A stretch of DNA of 64,000 nt, from assembly GCA_964016985.1 (NCBI GenBank), contig OZ024835.1:64068828-64132827 (forward strand). The letters are read 5' to 3'. This document shows, one piece after another, positions 1-11,451 of the stretch. The notes under the pieces are model-generated. The model had not been told where the DNA came from. It saw nothing but the letters and a program-made list of their open reading frames with translations, and made no database searches. A program made the position numbers and the translations under genes. Every line of letters begins with the position of its first letter. Position 1 is the first letter of the stretch. This stretch comes from Anodontia alba. Lineage: Eukaryota > Mollusca > Bivalvia > Lucinida > Lucinidae.

Positions 1-870
1 GAATTGTATATATAGCATCAGCATGAAAAATAAACGGACCCGTATCTTTTCGTTTTTCCGTCGAAGTTTTCTTTGCAGAAGTAATCCCCTTTTTTGACTA
101 AGGCATTTGACGATAGACGGTGGGTACCTTGTGTGCGCAACTCATCATACAGTTTTATACCGATCAATTTAAAACTCCCATTCGAGACTCCCCTTTTCTA
201 ATCCATAGTGTGTTCCTTGTTTCCATAAGCAATCCCCTTTTTTGACGTTTATTTTACTACACTGCAGCTGGTGTTAGTGTCGTGTGGTGGCGGTAGAACG
301 TCTCAGCGTACATCGCCATAGTGCAGATTATATTTTATATGCTTTGGGATTATTGGGCCCATTATTTGAAACTGGAGTTCTGCTCGTGTATACGCTAGAG
401 GGCGTAAGGAGTGTTGCGTATTCTTTGTTTCCAAAGGCATTCGGTTTTGACTTTTATTGCAAACGTCATTACTGCTTATGAAGAGTCTCAATAAAACCGA
501 GACTCCCATTTTTGAATCCATAGAGTGTTCCTTCTTTCCAAAGACAATCTTTTTGACGTTTCTTTCTAGGCTCTTTTGTCATGGTCTGTAGATCAGATAT
601 ACATGTAATTTGGGCATTATCGACAATTTTATTTTTGTCACTTTTTTTTTTTTTTTTACTTTTGAACAGGCATTTCTGGGCTTAAATACTATCAAATAGC
701 ATTTAAATACAGTGGGTACCTTGTATGCGCAACTTCCCCTACAGTTTTATACCGATCAATTTGAAACTTTGCAGGCTCTTTTGTCGACTTTTGAACTTAG
801 CCATTTCTGTCCGTCTATCCGTTACGCTTTGCCTATGGTCAGGAATGGTTAGAGCTAGGATCCTGAACAT
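1..870 (+). repeat. Decayed tandem-core repeat (pearl/HINE-like)
   Basis: The motif GGTACCTTGTRTGCGCAAC followed by ACAGTTTTATACCGATCAA occurs near 124-170 and 714-765, and again near 1225-1285 beyond an inserted hairpin. A second motif (AATCCATAG...TGTTCCTT...AATC) occurs near 200 and 518. This resembles the core-repeat style of the GTCC elements further on. No gene is seen. Confidence 0.5.
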
Positions 871-1061
871 CAGAGGACTTGTTAAGGAAGAGTATTTGGT
901 GATAATTCTGGGATAATTTTCTCCATTTCTCTATAAAAACATATGTTGTGGGTACTCATTAGAAGCCCCTCGCCAAGGCTTCTTCATATGTTTTTTATGG
1001 AGAAATAAGAGAAAATTATCCCAGAATTATCACCAAATACTCGTCCTTAACAAGTCCTCTG
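871..1061. mobile_element. P3 palindromic MITE
   Basis: Long inverted repeat from CAGAGGACTTGTTAAGG to its complement CCTTAACAAGTCCTCTG (one arm has a C-T change), with the core hairpin GGGTACTCATTAGAAG in the middle. The right core arm is partly deleted here. The same family recurs at 45504, 59405 and 61907. Confidence 0.8.

Positions 1062-1116
<55 letters not shown>
1062..1116. repeat. (TA)n microsatellite
   Basis: About 25 TA dinucleotides directly abut the end of the P3 element. They are followed by a return of the 1-60 motif (GCATGAAAAATAATCGG), so the P3 element and the TA tract both lie within the older tandem-core repeat that resumes to ~1400. Confidence 0.9.
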
Positions 1117-1118
<2 letters not shown>

Positions 1119-1694
1119 TCCGCATGAAAAATAATCGGACCCGTATATTTTTGTTTTTCCGATGTGTTCTCCTTGCGGAGTTATTCCCCTTTTTTCGATT
1201 TAAGCATTTGACGACAGACGGAGGGTACCTTGTGTGCACAAGGTACGCAAATCCTCGTACAGTTTTATACCGACCAATTTGAAACTTTGCAGACCCTTTT
1301 GTTATGGTCTATAGATGTGCATATGGTTTGGCATTATCGTCAATTTAATTTTTGTCTCATGTTTAGACTTTTGAATACCTGCTTTAGGTAACTTGCTATT
1401 AAAAAAGCCTGCGTATATACTGGAATATAATCTTTAATCACTACATCTGTGTTTATGAAATATAAAAAAATGGTGTGGCATTCTACAAATCAAGTGTTTC
1501 AACAGAACGAGTGTTTTAAATGTCTGCCGTGTAAAGGAGTTCTTTTTCTTATTACACAGTAAACAGGTTACTTTTTAAGAGAACACAGTGAAAAGGGTAT
1601 TATTTTCTTAACATTTCGAGCCCAGTTCAAGCATCGGTACCAAGCTGACCTGACCAGCAAGCGCCCTCCCAGAGATGAAGCCTTATTTTCTCGA

Positions 1695-1725
<31 letters not shown>

Positions 1726-1994
1726 AAAAAAAAAAAACAAAAAAAAAAACAAACAACAACAACAACAAACAAACAAACAAACAAAAAAAAAAACCGTAAA
1801 AATCCGCTTATAAGGCGATTTGTTTGTAAGTCGGGGTGCTTTTGGGTTGTTCGGGAAAAAAGTCACAGAAAAAAGTCACCGGAAAAAAAAAGTCACTGAC
1901 CGAAAAAGTAGACATCTACATTATTTATTTATTTATTAACATATATGCCAATTAAAGTAGTGAGTTTGTATATAGCGTACTCTGTATAATTTGA
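1117..1994. repeat. Rest of tandem-core repeat, then unique/low-complexity DNA
   Basis: 1117-1400 continues the decayed core repeat. 1690-1795 is an A-rich tract (A runs, then CAA and CAAA repeats) that gives spurious lysine- or phenylalanine-rich frames. 1925-1940 is a short ATTT run. No gene is recognised. Confidence 0.6.
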
Positions 1995-2246
1995 CAGAAA
2001 TGTTCCTTTAGTGATATTAATGAAAGATTGTTGAAAAAGATGTTAAGCCTTTGAGTTCTTGTGATGGTGTTTGGATGTTTTACATACACTCATATTGGCA
2101 AAACTTTAAAGATCTTCTTGACTGAAACTAGAAAGCCAGGGCATTTGATATTTGGTATGTAGCTTCATCTTGTGGTCCTCTACCAGGGTTGCCCTTGAGT
2201 CGTTAGCTCAGGTGAGCGATACAGGACCATCATGCTCCTCTTGGTT
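1995..2246 (+). mobile_element. 3' fragment of GTCC-type element (relative of 36889-39416)
   Basis: The sequence GAAATGTTCCTTTAGTGAT near 1998 matches the core unit of the element at 36889-39416. The fragment ends with GCTCAGGTGAGCGATA, a small hairpin and CTCTTGGTTTT, like the 3' end at 39377-39416. Confidence 0.6.
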
Positions 2247-2344
2247 TTGTGTTTGCATACTCTGTGTTTGCAAATCACTCCTATAGTTTAAGTGATCAGA
2301 TACATAATTATAGTCTAGGGAATGCAACATTTTAATAAAGAGCC

Positions 2345-3440
2345 AGACCACATCATTTCCTACAAAAATGCTTGTGCGCCCAGCGAAGACTCGGATCAGC
2401 CTGCGCATCCGCGCATTCGCACGGCACTCTGTTGGTAGCCAAATAAACCAAAGCATCTTCAGGCGGACAGCGAAGACCGATCAGCCTGCGGGCGCTGATC
2501 TGAGTCTTCACTGCCGCACATGTATTCCATGCGCAGGCTGATCTGAGCTTTCCCTAGGCGAACATGCAGTTTTGTAGGAAAGGCTGTGCCCCAGCTATTT
2601 GAAAAGCAAAATACCTAGACAAGTCTGGGAAGCGCATGCTGATCTGAGTCTTCGCCAGGCGCTCATGCAATCTTGTAGGAAATGCTGTGCCCCAGCTATT
2701 TGAAAAGCAAAATACCTAGACAAGTCTGGGATGCGCATGCTGATCTGAGTCTTCGCCAGGCGCTCATGCAATCTTGTAGGAAAGGCTATGCCCCAGCTAT
2801 TTGAAAAGCAAAATACCTAGACAAGTCTGGGATGCGCATGCTGATCTGAGTCTTCGCCAGACACTCATGCAATCTTGTAGGAAATGCTGTACCCAGTCTG
2901 TTTGAAAAGCGAAAGACTCAGACCAGACCAGTCTGGAATGCGCATATTGATCTGTGTCTTCGCACATGCAATTTTGTATGAAAGGCTGTGTCCCGGCTAT
3001 TTGAAAAGCAAAGTACCTAGAAAAGTCTGGGATGCGCATGCTGATCTGAGTCTTCGCTAGGCGCTCATGCAATTTTGTAAGAAATGCTGTGCACCGTCTC
3101 TTTGAAAAGCGAAAGACTCGGACCAGTCTGGGATGCGCAGTCTGATCTGAGTCTTCGTTAGGCACGCATGCAGCTTGGTAGGAAATGAAGTGACCAGCTA
3201 TTTGAAAAGCGGAAGACTAAGACCAGCCTGGGATGCGCATGCTGAGCTGAGTCTTCGTTGGTTGCATATGTAACCTTGTAGAAAATGGTATGCCCCTGCT
3301 GTTTGAAAAGCGAAAGACCTAGACCTAGTCTAATCTGAGATGCGCGTGCTGATCTGAGTCTCTGCTTGGCGCACATACAATCTTATAGGAAATGCTGTGC
3401 CCCGACGTTTTGATAAACGAAAGACCTAGACATACACAGT
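2345..3440. repeat. ~100 bp minisatellite
   Basis: About nine head-to-tail units of ~100 bp carry GATGCGCATGCTGATCTGAG and CTATTTGAAAAGC, with unit starts near 2572, 2674, 2775, 2874, 2976, 3075, 3174, 3274 and 3384. Before 2560 the related motif is arranged as inverted copies. Reverse-strand open frames across the units are repeat artefacts. Confidence 0.85.
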
Positions 3441-3477
3441 CCTGAATCTAGACATTTACTGTTCACTATATACACGT

Positions 3478-3791
3478 ACAGTCGACTCTCGTTATCTCGA
3501 CCTCGCTTATCTCGAATAACCGCTCATCTAGTAGTGAAAACCTGGTCCCTGTTTTAACACGGAATCTAACAACAGGTAACGAAAGATTGTGGATAAGAGG
3601 AGAAATTGCTCCTAAAGAGCAATTTCTCCTCTTTTCCACAATATTTTCAATATACGGTATCTTAAACTTATTCATTTGTTAAATGTCGTTGTTCGAGTTA
3701 TTGTTTTGCTCAATTCCGCAAATCTGATACGTCGAGGTACGAGGTGTTTCAGAGAGTCTCTTGGATTTCGAGATAACGAGAGTCGACTGTA
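3478..3791. mobile_element. T family MITE, TA-flanked (pogo/Tigger-like)
   Basis: Terminal inverted repeats CAGTCGACTCTCGTTATCTC and the matching GAGATAACGAGAGTCGACTG are flanked on both sides by TA, the target duplication of Tc1/mariner-class elements. The centre is a strong hairpin, AGAAATTGCTCC...GGAGCAATTTCT. A second copy is at 17658-18004. Confidence 0.85.
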
Positions 3792-3861
3792 CATTCTTTA
3801 GGCCCTGGTTTTGAGGTAGGCGCACAGCAAAGCACCTGACTAGACTGCACAGATGCAGGAT

Positions 3862-4212
3862 TTCGCGGGACTTCATTTTCGCTTTTGTCGGAATGATTAC
3901 GTCGTTAATGGTAGAAGGATTTCGATGGCCTTTTATTTTCGCTGATGTCGATGGGATTTCGCAGGTCTTTACTTTCGCTTATGTCGGAAGGATTTCGAGG
4001 GTCTTTTATTTTCGCTGTTGTCGAAATAATTTCGCGGGCCTTTAATTCCACTGATGTTGGAGTGATTTCGCATGCCTTTTGCTGTCGCTTATGTCGGAAG
4101 GATTTCGTGGGCCTTTGCTTTCTCTGATGTCGGAAGGATTACTCGGGCCTTTACTTTCGATGAAGTCGAAAGAATTTCATCGGACTTTACTTTCGCGATG
4201 TCGGAAGTAACA
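3862..4212. repeat. 36 bp minisatellite
   Basis: The unit GGATTTCGCGGGCCTTTACT plus TTCGCTGATGTCGGAA repeats about nine times with moderate divergence. No coding role is seen. Confidence 0.85.
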
Positions 4213-4799
4213 GCTTCCCGCATATCCTTGGCTCATTAACCCTTAGCTTACTGGGCAACATTCACCGGACAAAATATTGAAATATTTGTCTTACTTCTCC
4301 AAGAGAAACTCCTAGAAAACCAAAACAAATGTCCTAAACTTCTGCTAAGTTTCGAATCACTCTGGGCCTCTGATACCAAATACAAAGTATCACTGGACAT
4401 AATGAGCAGTTGGGCAATCAGACTGCGCAGTCTGACCAGAGCACGCGCAGTTTGCTGTTTCACAACAGCCTACATGATCCAAATATGGGCAAACTGCGCA
4501 TTTTATTCGAGAACCGTGCAAACTACGCATGCTCAGACGAGCCAGCACGTGCGCGCGCAGTCTCATCTAAGCATGCGCAGTTTGTAGATGCGCAAAGGAG
4601 GTTTTATCTTGATATGGCGCATATGTAAGACGTCCTATACGCCAGCAAATGCTTTTAGTAAAAACTGTTTCGACTAACCGCATGGATTTCGTCTTAAAAG
4701 CCATTTGACATTTTCTATTAATTATAAAGACGGGCATGCAAGAATGAGGAACGGTCTAAACGCACTTTGCTTGGTGATATGTATGCGACATCTTCTCTG
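4213..4799. other. No gene; GC-rich short repeats
   Basis: Several scattered GCGCAGT/ACTGCGC motifs (4420-4590) suggest an old inverted or tandem repeat. Open frames here are short and unconvincing. Confidence 0.4.
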
Positions 4800-5037
4800 T
4801 AACTAATTCTTTAATATTTACCACTCTCTTGGCATATTCAGGAGACAACAAACGTAAGATTTTTTTTTTTTTTTTTTTTTTTTGCGGAAAATAGGCTTTA
4901 ACATTTCATTAAAATTGTCTTACAAGGAGACGATTTGCGTGGAATGTCGGAACATATTTTCTTCTAAATATCAGAAAAAAAAAGTTCAAACTGTAATCTG
5001 CTGATTTTTTTTCTCAGCATATGCTTAGTGTTTTCTA
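4800..5037. mobile_element. R family MITE, degenerate
   Basis: GAAAATAGGCTTTAACATTT and its approximate inverse, with GTAATCTGCTG and CAGCATATGCTTAG at the end, match the R family. A poly-T run at 4860-4883 lies inside. Confidence 0.55.
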
Positions 5038-5475
5038 AGGCCAAATAAAAAAATATGTGTTTAGGGTAACCCTACCCTACCTAATTTTCCTGATGAAACC
5101 TAGCAATTTTTTTCATGTTTTCTCAAAAAAAAAAAAAAAAAAAAAAAAAAGAAAAAAAGTGCTAAACATTCTGATAAGAAGGGCTGAGCAAACAGTGTAG
5201 ACCCAGATCAAACTGCTCCTAAAGGGTCTACACTGTTTGCCAGTCTATCAGTACTTTTAGAAACGTTTAAGGAAAATCACACAGACTTGGTAAAATTTTA
5301 TGAGCATTATGTGCAAAGTCCAAATATACTTGGTAATAATGGTATTAGTCTTCATAAAAAATGTAAAAACAAAACAAAAAAAAAAAAAAAAAAAAAAAAA
5401 ACACACTGCCTACCCTGCCTATTTTTTTTCTAACATGTTACCCTAAACACACATAATTTTTTTATTTGGCCTAAT
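5038..5475. mobile_element. W family inverted-repeat element
   Basis: The ends read AAGGCCAAATAAAAAAATAT and the complement ATAATTTTTTTATTTGGCC, with TGTGTTTAGGGTAAC just inside both. The interior holds two A-runs and a Q-type hairpin (AAACAGTGTAGACCCAGATC, 5191-5240). The family recurs at 44383-44623. Confidence 0.75.
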
Positions 5476-5789
5476 TGTATTTTTTGAAAGTGCGTTAAGA
5501 AATATTTTTCTTACTTTTGTCACTGTAAAAGGCCGAACACTGCATGGGGAATGTCTCTTAGTCACATGCAATGCTGAGCTCTATACTTTCCGACAAAGCT
5601 TGAAAAAGATAAATGTCGTCTGCTAAACACTAATCCATGAATACAATGTGGAGAACGCGTGACAAAAGGACATCATTTTCTCTATAATGAGTAACCTTCA
5701 AATTCGGAAGCAGGGATTACCCTCATGTCCACCTCCCACGAAAGAAGCGAAAGGTTAGAATAAAATATTTGTAGCCTTTTGTCTATCAT
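5476..5789. other. No gene seen
   Basis: Unique-looking AT-rich sequence with no recognised repeat or long open frame. Confidence 0.4.
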
Positions 5790-6066
5790 TACGAAAACAC
5801 GCCTATTCAAATATATAGAAAATTTCACCTCCAAAAACTGAAAAATATTCAGATAAAAAACTCTGATATTTTTCATATTTCTGCTCAACACATAGATTGT
5901 GGGTACTCGTTAGAACCGCTTCGGCGAGGCGGTTCTAACGAGTACCCACAATCTATGTTTTTGAGCAGAAATAAGAAAAATAATGTATACCCCTGTAAAC
6001 CCCAGTTTTACTATATAAAAGTGGGGTTTAAGGGGGTCAGACTTATATAGGCATGTTTTCGTGATG
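5790..6066. mobile_element. P1 MITE
   Basis: Outer inverted ends ACGAAAACACGCCTATTC and GGCATGTTTTCGTGATG. The inner hairpin is TAGATTGTGGGTACTCGTTA with its complement, and a second small hairpin is formed by GTAAACCCCAGTTTTAC/AAAGTGGGGTTTA. Other copies are at 20650, 27795/29944, 48088, 50648 and 55625. Confidence 0.85.
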
Positions 6067-6339
6067 GTATCGTGTTTATTACCTTAGCCATTGGGATAGA
6101 CTGGCCTCAGTAAACAGTGTAGAACCAGATCTCACACTCCATCCAATCTTTTAGTTTCTCACACTCACTGGGAGATGGTCGACATGACCGAAATATTGTT
6201 GACAGGGCCGTAAAACCTCATCTTAAACAATCGGTGTACATTGACATATAAGCTAAAAAAGGGACGTCTTCTTCCCTGCTGCAATGTCGTCGCGCGCGAC
6301 GTATAATGTTGCCTCCAATGTATCTTGCCACTTTTTATG

Positions 6340-6687
6340 CTGGCTAATTTCAGCAGACGGCATTTTATAATATCTTTTTTACTAGAAAATAGGGTCTAAC
6401 ACTTCATTCAAATTGTTTCTAGGAAAAATAAGAAAAATATCACCAATTTGTCATCTGCTGAATCCGTTCATAGCTTGGTAAGTGATAATAATATCGAAAA
6501 AATACCGGGGCAAGGTATGACTAACGGTCGCTTCGGGATGGGGAGGGGGTGGGAGCATGTGCCCCTTTGCCCACCCTGGATCCGGGCCTGCCAGGGTGGT
6601 AATGATTGGGGTGGTAAAGGGGAGGGTCATGGATACTTAACCTTGACTGATAGTCTATGGTTAGACCATGGCTTTGATAAGTTTTCC
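6340..6687. mobile_element. R family half-element plus GC-rich sequence
   Basis: 6340-6480 carries AGCAGACGGCATTTTATAAT, AAAATAGGGTCTAACACTTC and CATCTGCTGAATCC, the two outer parts of an R element. 6480-6687 is G-rich and unassigned; the open frame at 6448-6729 crosses this junction and is not a credible gene. Confidence 0.5.
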
Positions 6688-6799
6688 TACCCAGCTAGCA
6701 TTCTACATAAATCTACAGCGGGCCGTTAGCGGCCCGTCAGCTACCCTGACGGGCCGCTAACGGCCCGCTATAGATTTATGTAGAATGCTTACTGGGTAG
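6688..6799. repeat. GC-rich perfect-stem palindrome
   Basis: Arms of about 50 bp (TACCCAGCTAGCATTCTACA and AGCGGGCCGTTAGCGGCCCG on the left, complements on the right) surround a GCTACC loop. Only a few mismatches are visible. Its relation to other families here is unknown. Confidence 0.85.
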
Positions 6800-7146
6800 A
6801 TATTTGGACCACACCTATATTTTGGGAAGGGCAACAGAGGCCAATCGTCAATACACAAGTTGGTTTTGGAACTAAAAGTTAGTGAGCAGCACTAAAAAAA
6901 AAAACATAGAAAGTCCTAAAATGTCTGCCTTTAATGATAATAGCTGAAGGCACGCTCCATTTTCTTTTGACAACTCTTGCTTATTAAAGATATGTTATAA
7001 TTAGGTAGCAATAATAATAATAATAATAATAATAGTAATAATAATAATGATAAAATAATAAGTATAATAATAATAATAATTCGTTGTACAGTTTTACCCT
7101 TTCAGGAACTACACATAATTCTATGACGTCAAACCAAAATACACAA
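6800..7146. other. WDR48 upstream region with (AAT)n
   Basis: AT-rich sequence contains an AAT trinucleotide tract at 7008-7080, then 66 bp leading to the WDR48 ATG. No TATA box or initiator is recognised with confidence. Confidence 0.5.
7124..7131. promoter_or_regulatory. CRE-like palindrome TGACGTCA
   Basis: A perfect full-site cAMP-response/ATF palindrome lies 16 bp before the chosen WDR48 ATG. Such sites are typical of core promoters, but this one also overlaps an in-frame upstream ATG and may simply be transcribed or even coding sequence. No TATA box or CpG-rich promoter is apparent nearby. Confidence 0.25.
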
Positions 7147-7206
7147 ATGGCCTTACAACAACGGAGTTCCGCGGGTACTTGGGGAATGGCGAAGAAGAAA
7201 GTGCAG
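7147..7206 (+). CDS. WDR48: WDR48 exon 1 (N-terminus)
   Basis: This exon encodes 20 residues starting MALQQRSS and ending KKKVQ, followed by a gtaatt donor in phase 0. WDR48 proteins have a short variable N-terminus ending in a basic stretch and KVQ just before V-S-(Y/F)-V-I-R-D-E. That sequence is exactly what exon 2 supplies, and this decides the assignment. The ATG at 7147 has G at +4 but C at -3. An in-frame ATG at 7123 (T at -3) would add eight residues (MTSNQNTQ), and I cannot exclude it. A cttttcag-like acceptor just upstream (ctttcag ending at 7105) could mean that the 5' UTR is itself spliced. Confidence 0.85.
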
Positions 7207-7667
7207 GTAATTTACGGGCCCATGACAGTTATATGATCATTTTTTAACAGAAAGATCATTCTTTAGGGTACTGACATGTTTATTTATATGTATTTATATT
7301 TTAAGTCATCACAGTTTGGTCATGGAAAAGCACATACAAGGTGGGTGGGGTAGGAAATATTTTTCTTTCTGCAGTCCGTCAAATATTCGAGCATTACCAG
7401 CAGGGAGCGGGTTTGCATGACGGTCCACTAAGAAACAATTTTGTCTCAGTATTTGGATCTTAAATCTGCATAAGGGGTGATTACCTTCTCAGAAATTCCG
7501 GAATACTTTCTATCAAGAATAATATCCTGTTGCATACCGATAGATCACTTCTGAATCAGAACCAGAATTTTAAGTGGTGATACATCTAATGACATTCATT
7601 CACTGAAAGACTACTTCAAGTTTACATTTTTCTCGCGAACAATTGCCCGACCACCACACATACCTAG

Positions 7668-7896
7668 TGTAGTGGTGCACCGATATCGGCTGGATAGCAA
7701 CGACAGCAGATCCGCGTGGGTCCATTGACAGGCGTTGCCGGTAGTTTAATAGCCACTGACGTCATTGGTGCGAACCAATATTTCGGCCTACTTCTACTTA
7801 GAGCCCCGAGCTGTAAGGACGTGTTTGGGAGCTCTGAGGGATCCCGGAGCAGCACAATACAGGACTTAAAAAGGTAACCTTAGCGGGTTTACTTTA
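7668..7896 (+). repeat. 5' LTR
   Basis: Begins TGTAGTGGTGCACCGATATC and ends GCGGGTTTACTTTA. It is identical to the 3' LTR except at four sites (CACC/CGCC, CATTGG/CATCGG, GTGCG/GTGTG, GAGCCC/GAGCGC), with no indels. Confidence 0.93.
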
Positions 7897-7897
7897 A

Positions 7898-7915
7898 TGG
7901 TGACAGCTGTTAACA
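7898..7915 (+). promoter_or_regulatory. Putative primer-binding site
   Basis: TGGTGACAGCTG follows the 5' LTR after one base. TGG starts are typical of tRNA-primed sites, but the matching tRNA was not identified. Confidence 0.35.
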
Positions 7916-10067
7916 TCGTTCCAACGCCTGAAAGACCATATTTATGCTGAAATAAAATAAAAATACCAGATCGGAAAAGCAACAAAAGTTGCGAAAACGA
8001 AACTAGAAAACTGGTTCTCGTCTTCCCGTCTGCCAAACAGCATCTTTTCGCGGACTATAAAATCTGCGGAAGCCAGGTCTTTTGCAGTCAAAAACAACAA
8101 AAACAAGGATATAACGATCTATTTTGACTGTGCGTTGTCGGAAGAGACTGGAAAAGATAGAAATTTTGCACCGAGATTTTCATCACATGACATTTTGGCG
8201 CCAAATCAGCCGAAAACTTTACGTGCAAATTAAACAACAAAGAAATTGTGTTTCTGTATTTTCTAGCTCCAGTTGCAATACTGAAATATTCAGAATAATT
8301 TTTCTAGGGGGTTTTTGTATCAAAAAAGGGTGCAAAAACTTTGAAAACCTGGAAAAAATATCTGAAAAATATTTCAGAAGCTCCTTTGTAAAAACAGTTT
8401 ACACTGTCTACTGCAATAAATCTCCATAAGGGGAGATTCATAACCCACTGAAGAGAAAAAGAAGAGGAAGGATTCGGGTAGGTTTTGTACCAACAGAGGG
8501 TACAAAACAACTTAGAATTTTATCCCACCTCCTTCAATGGACTGCAGTTTAAACTGTTTTATAAAAAATAAAACAAAACATCAAAAGGAGCAGATACTAG
8601 TCTACATTTTCAGTAAGCAAGACGTCTGTTATACTGAAAAAGTCTAGTATTTATCGAAAATTACTGAATTGTGCTGTTTCATAGAAGTAGCCTTTTTGTT
8701 GCTTGGAAAAGTGTAACTGCAGTAACAACAACAACAACTGCATAATAACAATATTAATAAAAGTTATTTCTTTGTCTTGACCTTTTCTTTGCAACAAATC
8801 GTACCCAAATTTGACAATATAAGCCAAACATGTCCATTAATATAATATACTTGACCTATATATATGAACGGGAATTGCAGCTAATTCCATATATTGGACC
8901 CACTAATGCACAAACCATCATAGCACTTGGGAAACTAAGGGTAGCCTCGATCAGGACACACTTGAAACTTTGATCCGGACAAAGTTAGATAGTGCGGTTT
9001 TTCGTGTTTTGGACTTTATCTCTTACACCTGTTTACCAGTGAGGAGGACCTCATGAATATAGAGCTGAGGGAGAGAGGCTAGGAAGCATGCACGCATCTG
9101 GTCAATTCCAGCATAGTGGCCAGATGGAGTCTAGCCAATCTTGTCTGAAGGGCCCGGATCAGACGGATGCAGCTCAGAGTTGAGTGGTGTTAGGGATAAA
9201 GATAGAAATTAAAAAATGTTTATTAAATAATTAAAGAATTGGCTAGCCAGCAAAGGAGTGAAAGACTGCATGTATATTTAAAACACGTAAAACCGGATCC
9301 CCATGATCCTGATATAGATGATAGACAAGGTGGGAATTTTTTAGACTGAAGTATTTCCCTCAGGCAACTGGCTCTGCAATAAAGCAAGTTTCTTCCACAA
9401 ACTGGAAGAAATCTGTGCCAAAAAGAATTTCAGCCAACCAATACAGAGAATCAACAAATTGTTGAGCTTTTATGAATAAGAAAACAGGCTGATGAGCAGT
9501 TGCAGAAGCTCTTGCAGAGAAAAAGGCATGAAACTCAGGGGGCTATTCCAAAATAAACATCTACCAAACAGCATTCTCTAGCCCAGCAAACTTCTTCAGA
9601 AGCTACTAGCACGGAGGCCTCATCAGATTCTGAGGAAGGAATCTTTATGACCCTCATAAATGTAAAAAAACATCAGACCAAATCACACTGTTGTACCAGT
9701 ACAAAGTCCAAATCAACCACTGATGAGGGGGGCTTGTGCTAGACAAAAAAGGTCTAGACAGGAAAAAGCCAACAAGCCTAAAAATCATCAACCTGTGACT
9801 TCTGATACAAGCAGTGTATCTGATGGTGAGGATCATAAAAAACACAAAAACTCGCAAAGCTAAGAAACCCAGATCTTCCATCATTAGACAACTGACACGA
9901 AATCTGACGTATGATGGCAAGGGTAGTTGAATGGCATTCAAGCATAATTCACTTGCTGTGTGAAAAAAAAAACATGCGAGTAGAGTGGGCGGGAATGCTG
10001 GGACTATCTTTGTTTGTGCATGGCTTATAAAACGTCTGATTTTTATGCGCTACTGATGGAAACAAGT

Positions 10068-10352
10068 GCAAGGTTCATACATGCCAGGGAAATGGCAGGA
10101 AAATTTGGAATTTTTTTTCAAGGTCAGGGAATTGTCAGGAAATTATGTCAGAAAAGAATGTTATTTTGCAAAAATATCCGGGAAATGTCACAAAATTTTA
10201 CATTTCATGCTGATGAAATTGGGATATTTGGTCATGATGTAGCTTTCTTGCTAAAATCATAAAATTTTTTGGCTCGAATACTGTCCGGGAAATTTAAATT
10301 TGTGTCAGGGAATTGTCAGGGAAGTTGGTCAGTCCTGAATGTATGAGCCCTG
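10068..10352. mobile_element. Small inverted-repeat element nested in the Gypsy element
   Basis: The ends CAAGGTTCATACATGCCAGG and CCTGAATGTATGAGCCCTG are roughly inverted. The interior is rich in CAGGGAA/GTCAGGAAA motifs, also seen in the ends of the 18600-19837 element. It interrupts the decayed gag region. Confidence 0.5.
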
Positions 10353-10883
10353 AAGTGAGCACTGGACCTATTCCCATCGTCTAAGGGGACTTTAACGTTT
10401 TCGTATAAAAGCGTTGGATAAAACTGCAACGCATTGAATCCAACATGCAACCTGAAATGACGGAGAGTCCTTGGAGGAGGGGATGGTCTGACGGAGTCCT
10501 GACTCAAGAAAACAAGCTGTTTCAAGGTTTTGCGAGGGTTTTTTAGATAAAAGCTGAGCTATCTGTTTGTGTAGATATACGATTAACAATGGCTATAAAG
10601 TGTGATGGTACCAACATGTGCACTCTTCCGTCTATAGCAATCCCGCAAAGCGTGATAAAAAGACTGACATAATAAAGGAAGAGCAGTATTCTGTCAAAGC
10701 AGTACAGGAAAGGGCGGCGCCAGACTCTGATGTAAAATATCTGAGAGGGGAGACTGCAAGTACTGTTGAAAAGTCTTTGACAGAAATAGTTAAATATTTG
10801 GCAAAGGAGGAACTAAAGAAAAACTAAATATGAAAATTTCCTCAGGCCCTCAGTTTTGTGCAACGTATCCAAAAAAGGGGTCT

Positions 10884-10925
10884 TGCTTAAACTGAGGGGC
10901 TAAGGGTCATTTTAGAAATGACTGT
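10884..10925 (+). pseudogene. gag CCHC zinc knuckle, second Cys codon is a stop
   Basis: The codons read C-L-N-stop-G-A-K-G-H-F-R-N-D-C, the CX2CX4HX4C spacing of retroelement nucleocapsid knuckles. The second cysteine codon is TGA, so the knuckle is both disrupted and truncated in this copy. The upstream open stretch 10618-10827 is charged (KEELKKN end) and is probably the gag C-terminal part. Confidence 0.7.
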
Positions 10926-10927
10926 CC

Positions 10928-11443
10928 GTGTTTAAAATCCACACAATAATCTGGCAAAGTAAATACAAATCCCCAGACGAAGAGTACCAAAAATTTAAGA
11001 CAGATACCAACATAATCAAAAGAACCTCTCCAATACAAGAAATTGTTCCACAGAAACCAGGTGTCGAGTCTAAGATTAAAGGTATTCCATCTGTGTCTGC
11101 AAAAGCAGGCTCAAACCTGAATACTGTGTCTATGACTCCCACACTGGAAGAGAACATAAAAAATGTCGAGTCTAAGATTAAAGGTATTCCCACTGTGTCT
11201 GCAAAAGCAGGCTTAAACCTGAATACTGTGTCTATGACTCCCACTTTTAAGTTGAAAAACACTAAAGAGGTTCCCTTGCAACTACTGGCACCAATCAACA
11301 AATCAACGGTCACTCTCCCCAAGAAGCGCCAGAGGTTGCAAAAACAAGCAAAGTTTATCTGTCTTGCCAGAAAAGGGCAATATGGAACAAGAACATATTA
11401 TAGTATGCCAACTACAGCTAGTCTGTGTCCCAATTCAGCCTAG
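10928..11443 (+). pseudogene. gag-protease spacer with an in-frame 34-codon duplication
   Basis: A 171-codon open stretch contains two copies of VESKIKGIP(S/T)VSAKAG followed by LNTVSMTPT, 102 bp apart (about 11063-11142 and 11165-11244). It is in a different frame from the protease that follows. Confidence 0.6.
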
Positions 11444-11451
11444 AAATCCAG

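Noticed and set aside
1568..1899. Phenylalanine- or lysine-rich small proteins
   Set aside because: Translations of the A-rich tract.
2797..3376. Reverse-strand open frames of 122 and 72 codons as a gene
   Set aside because: They follow the ~100 bp minisatellite unit and lack any recognisable domain; openness comes from the repeat.
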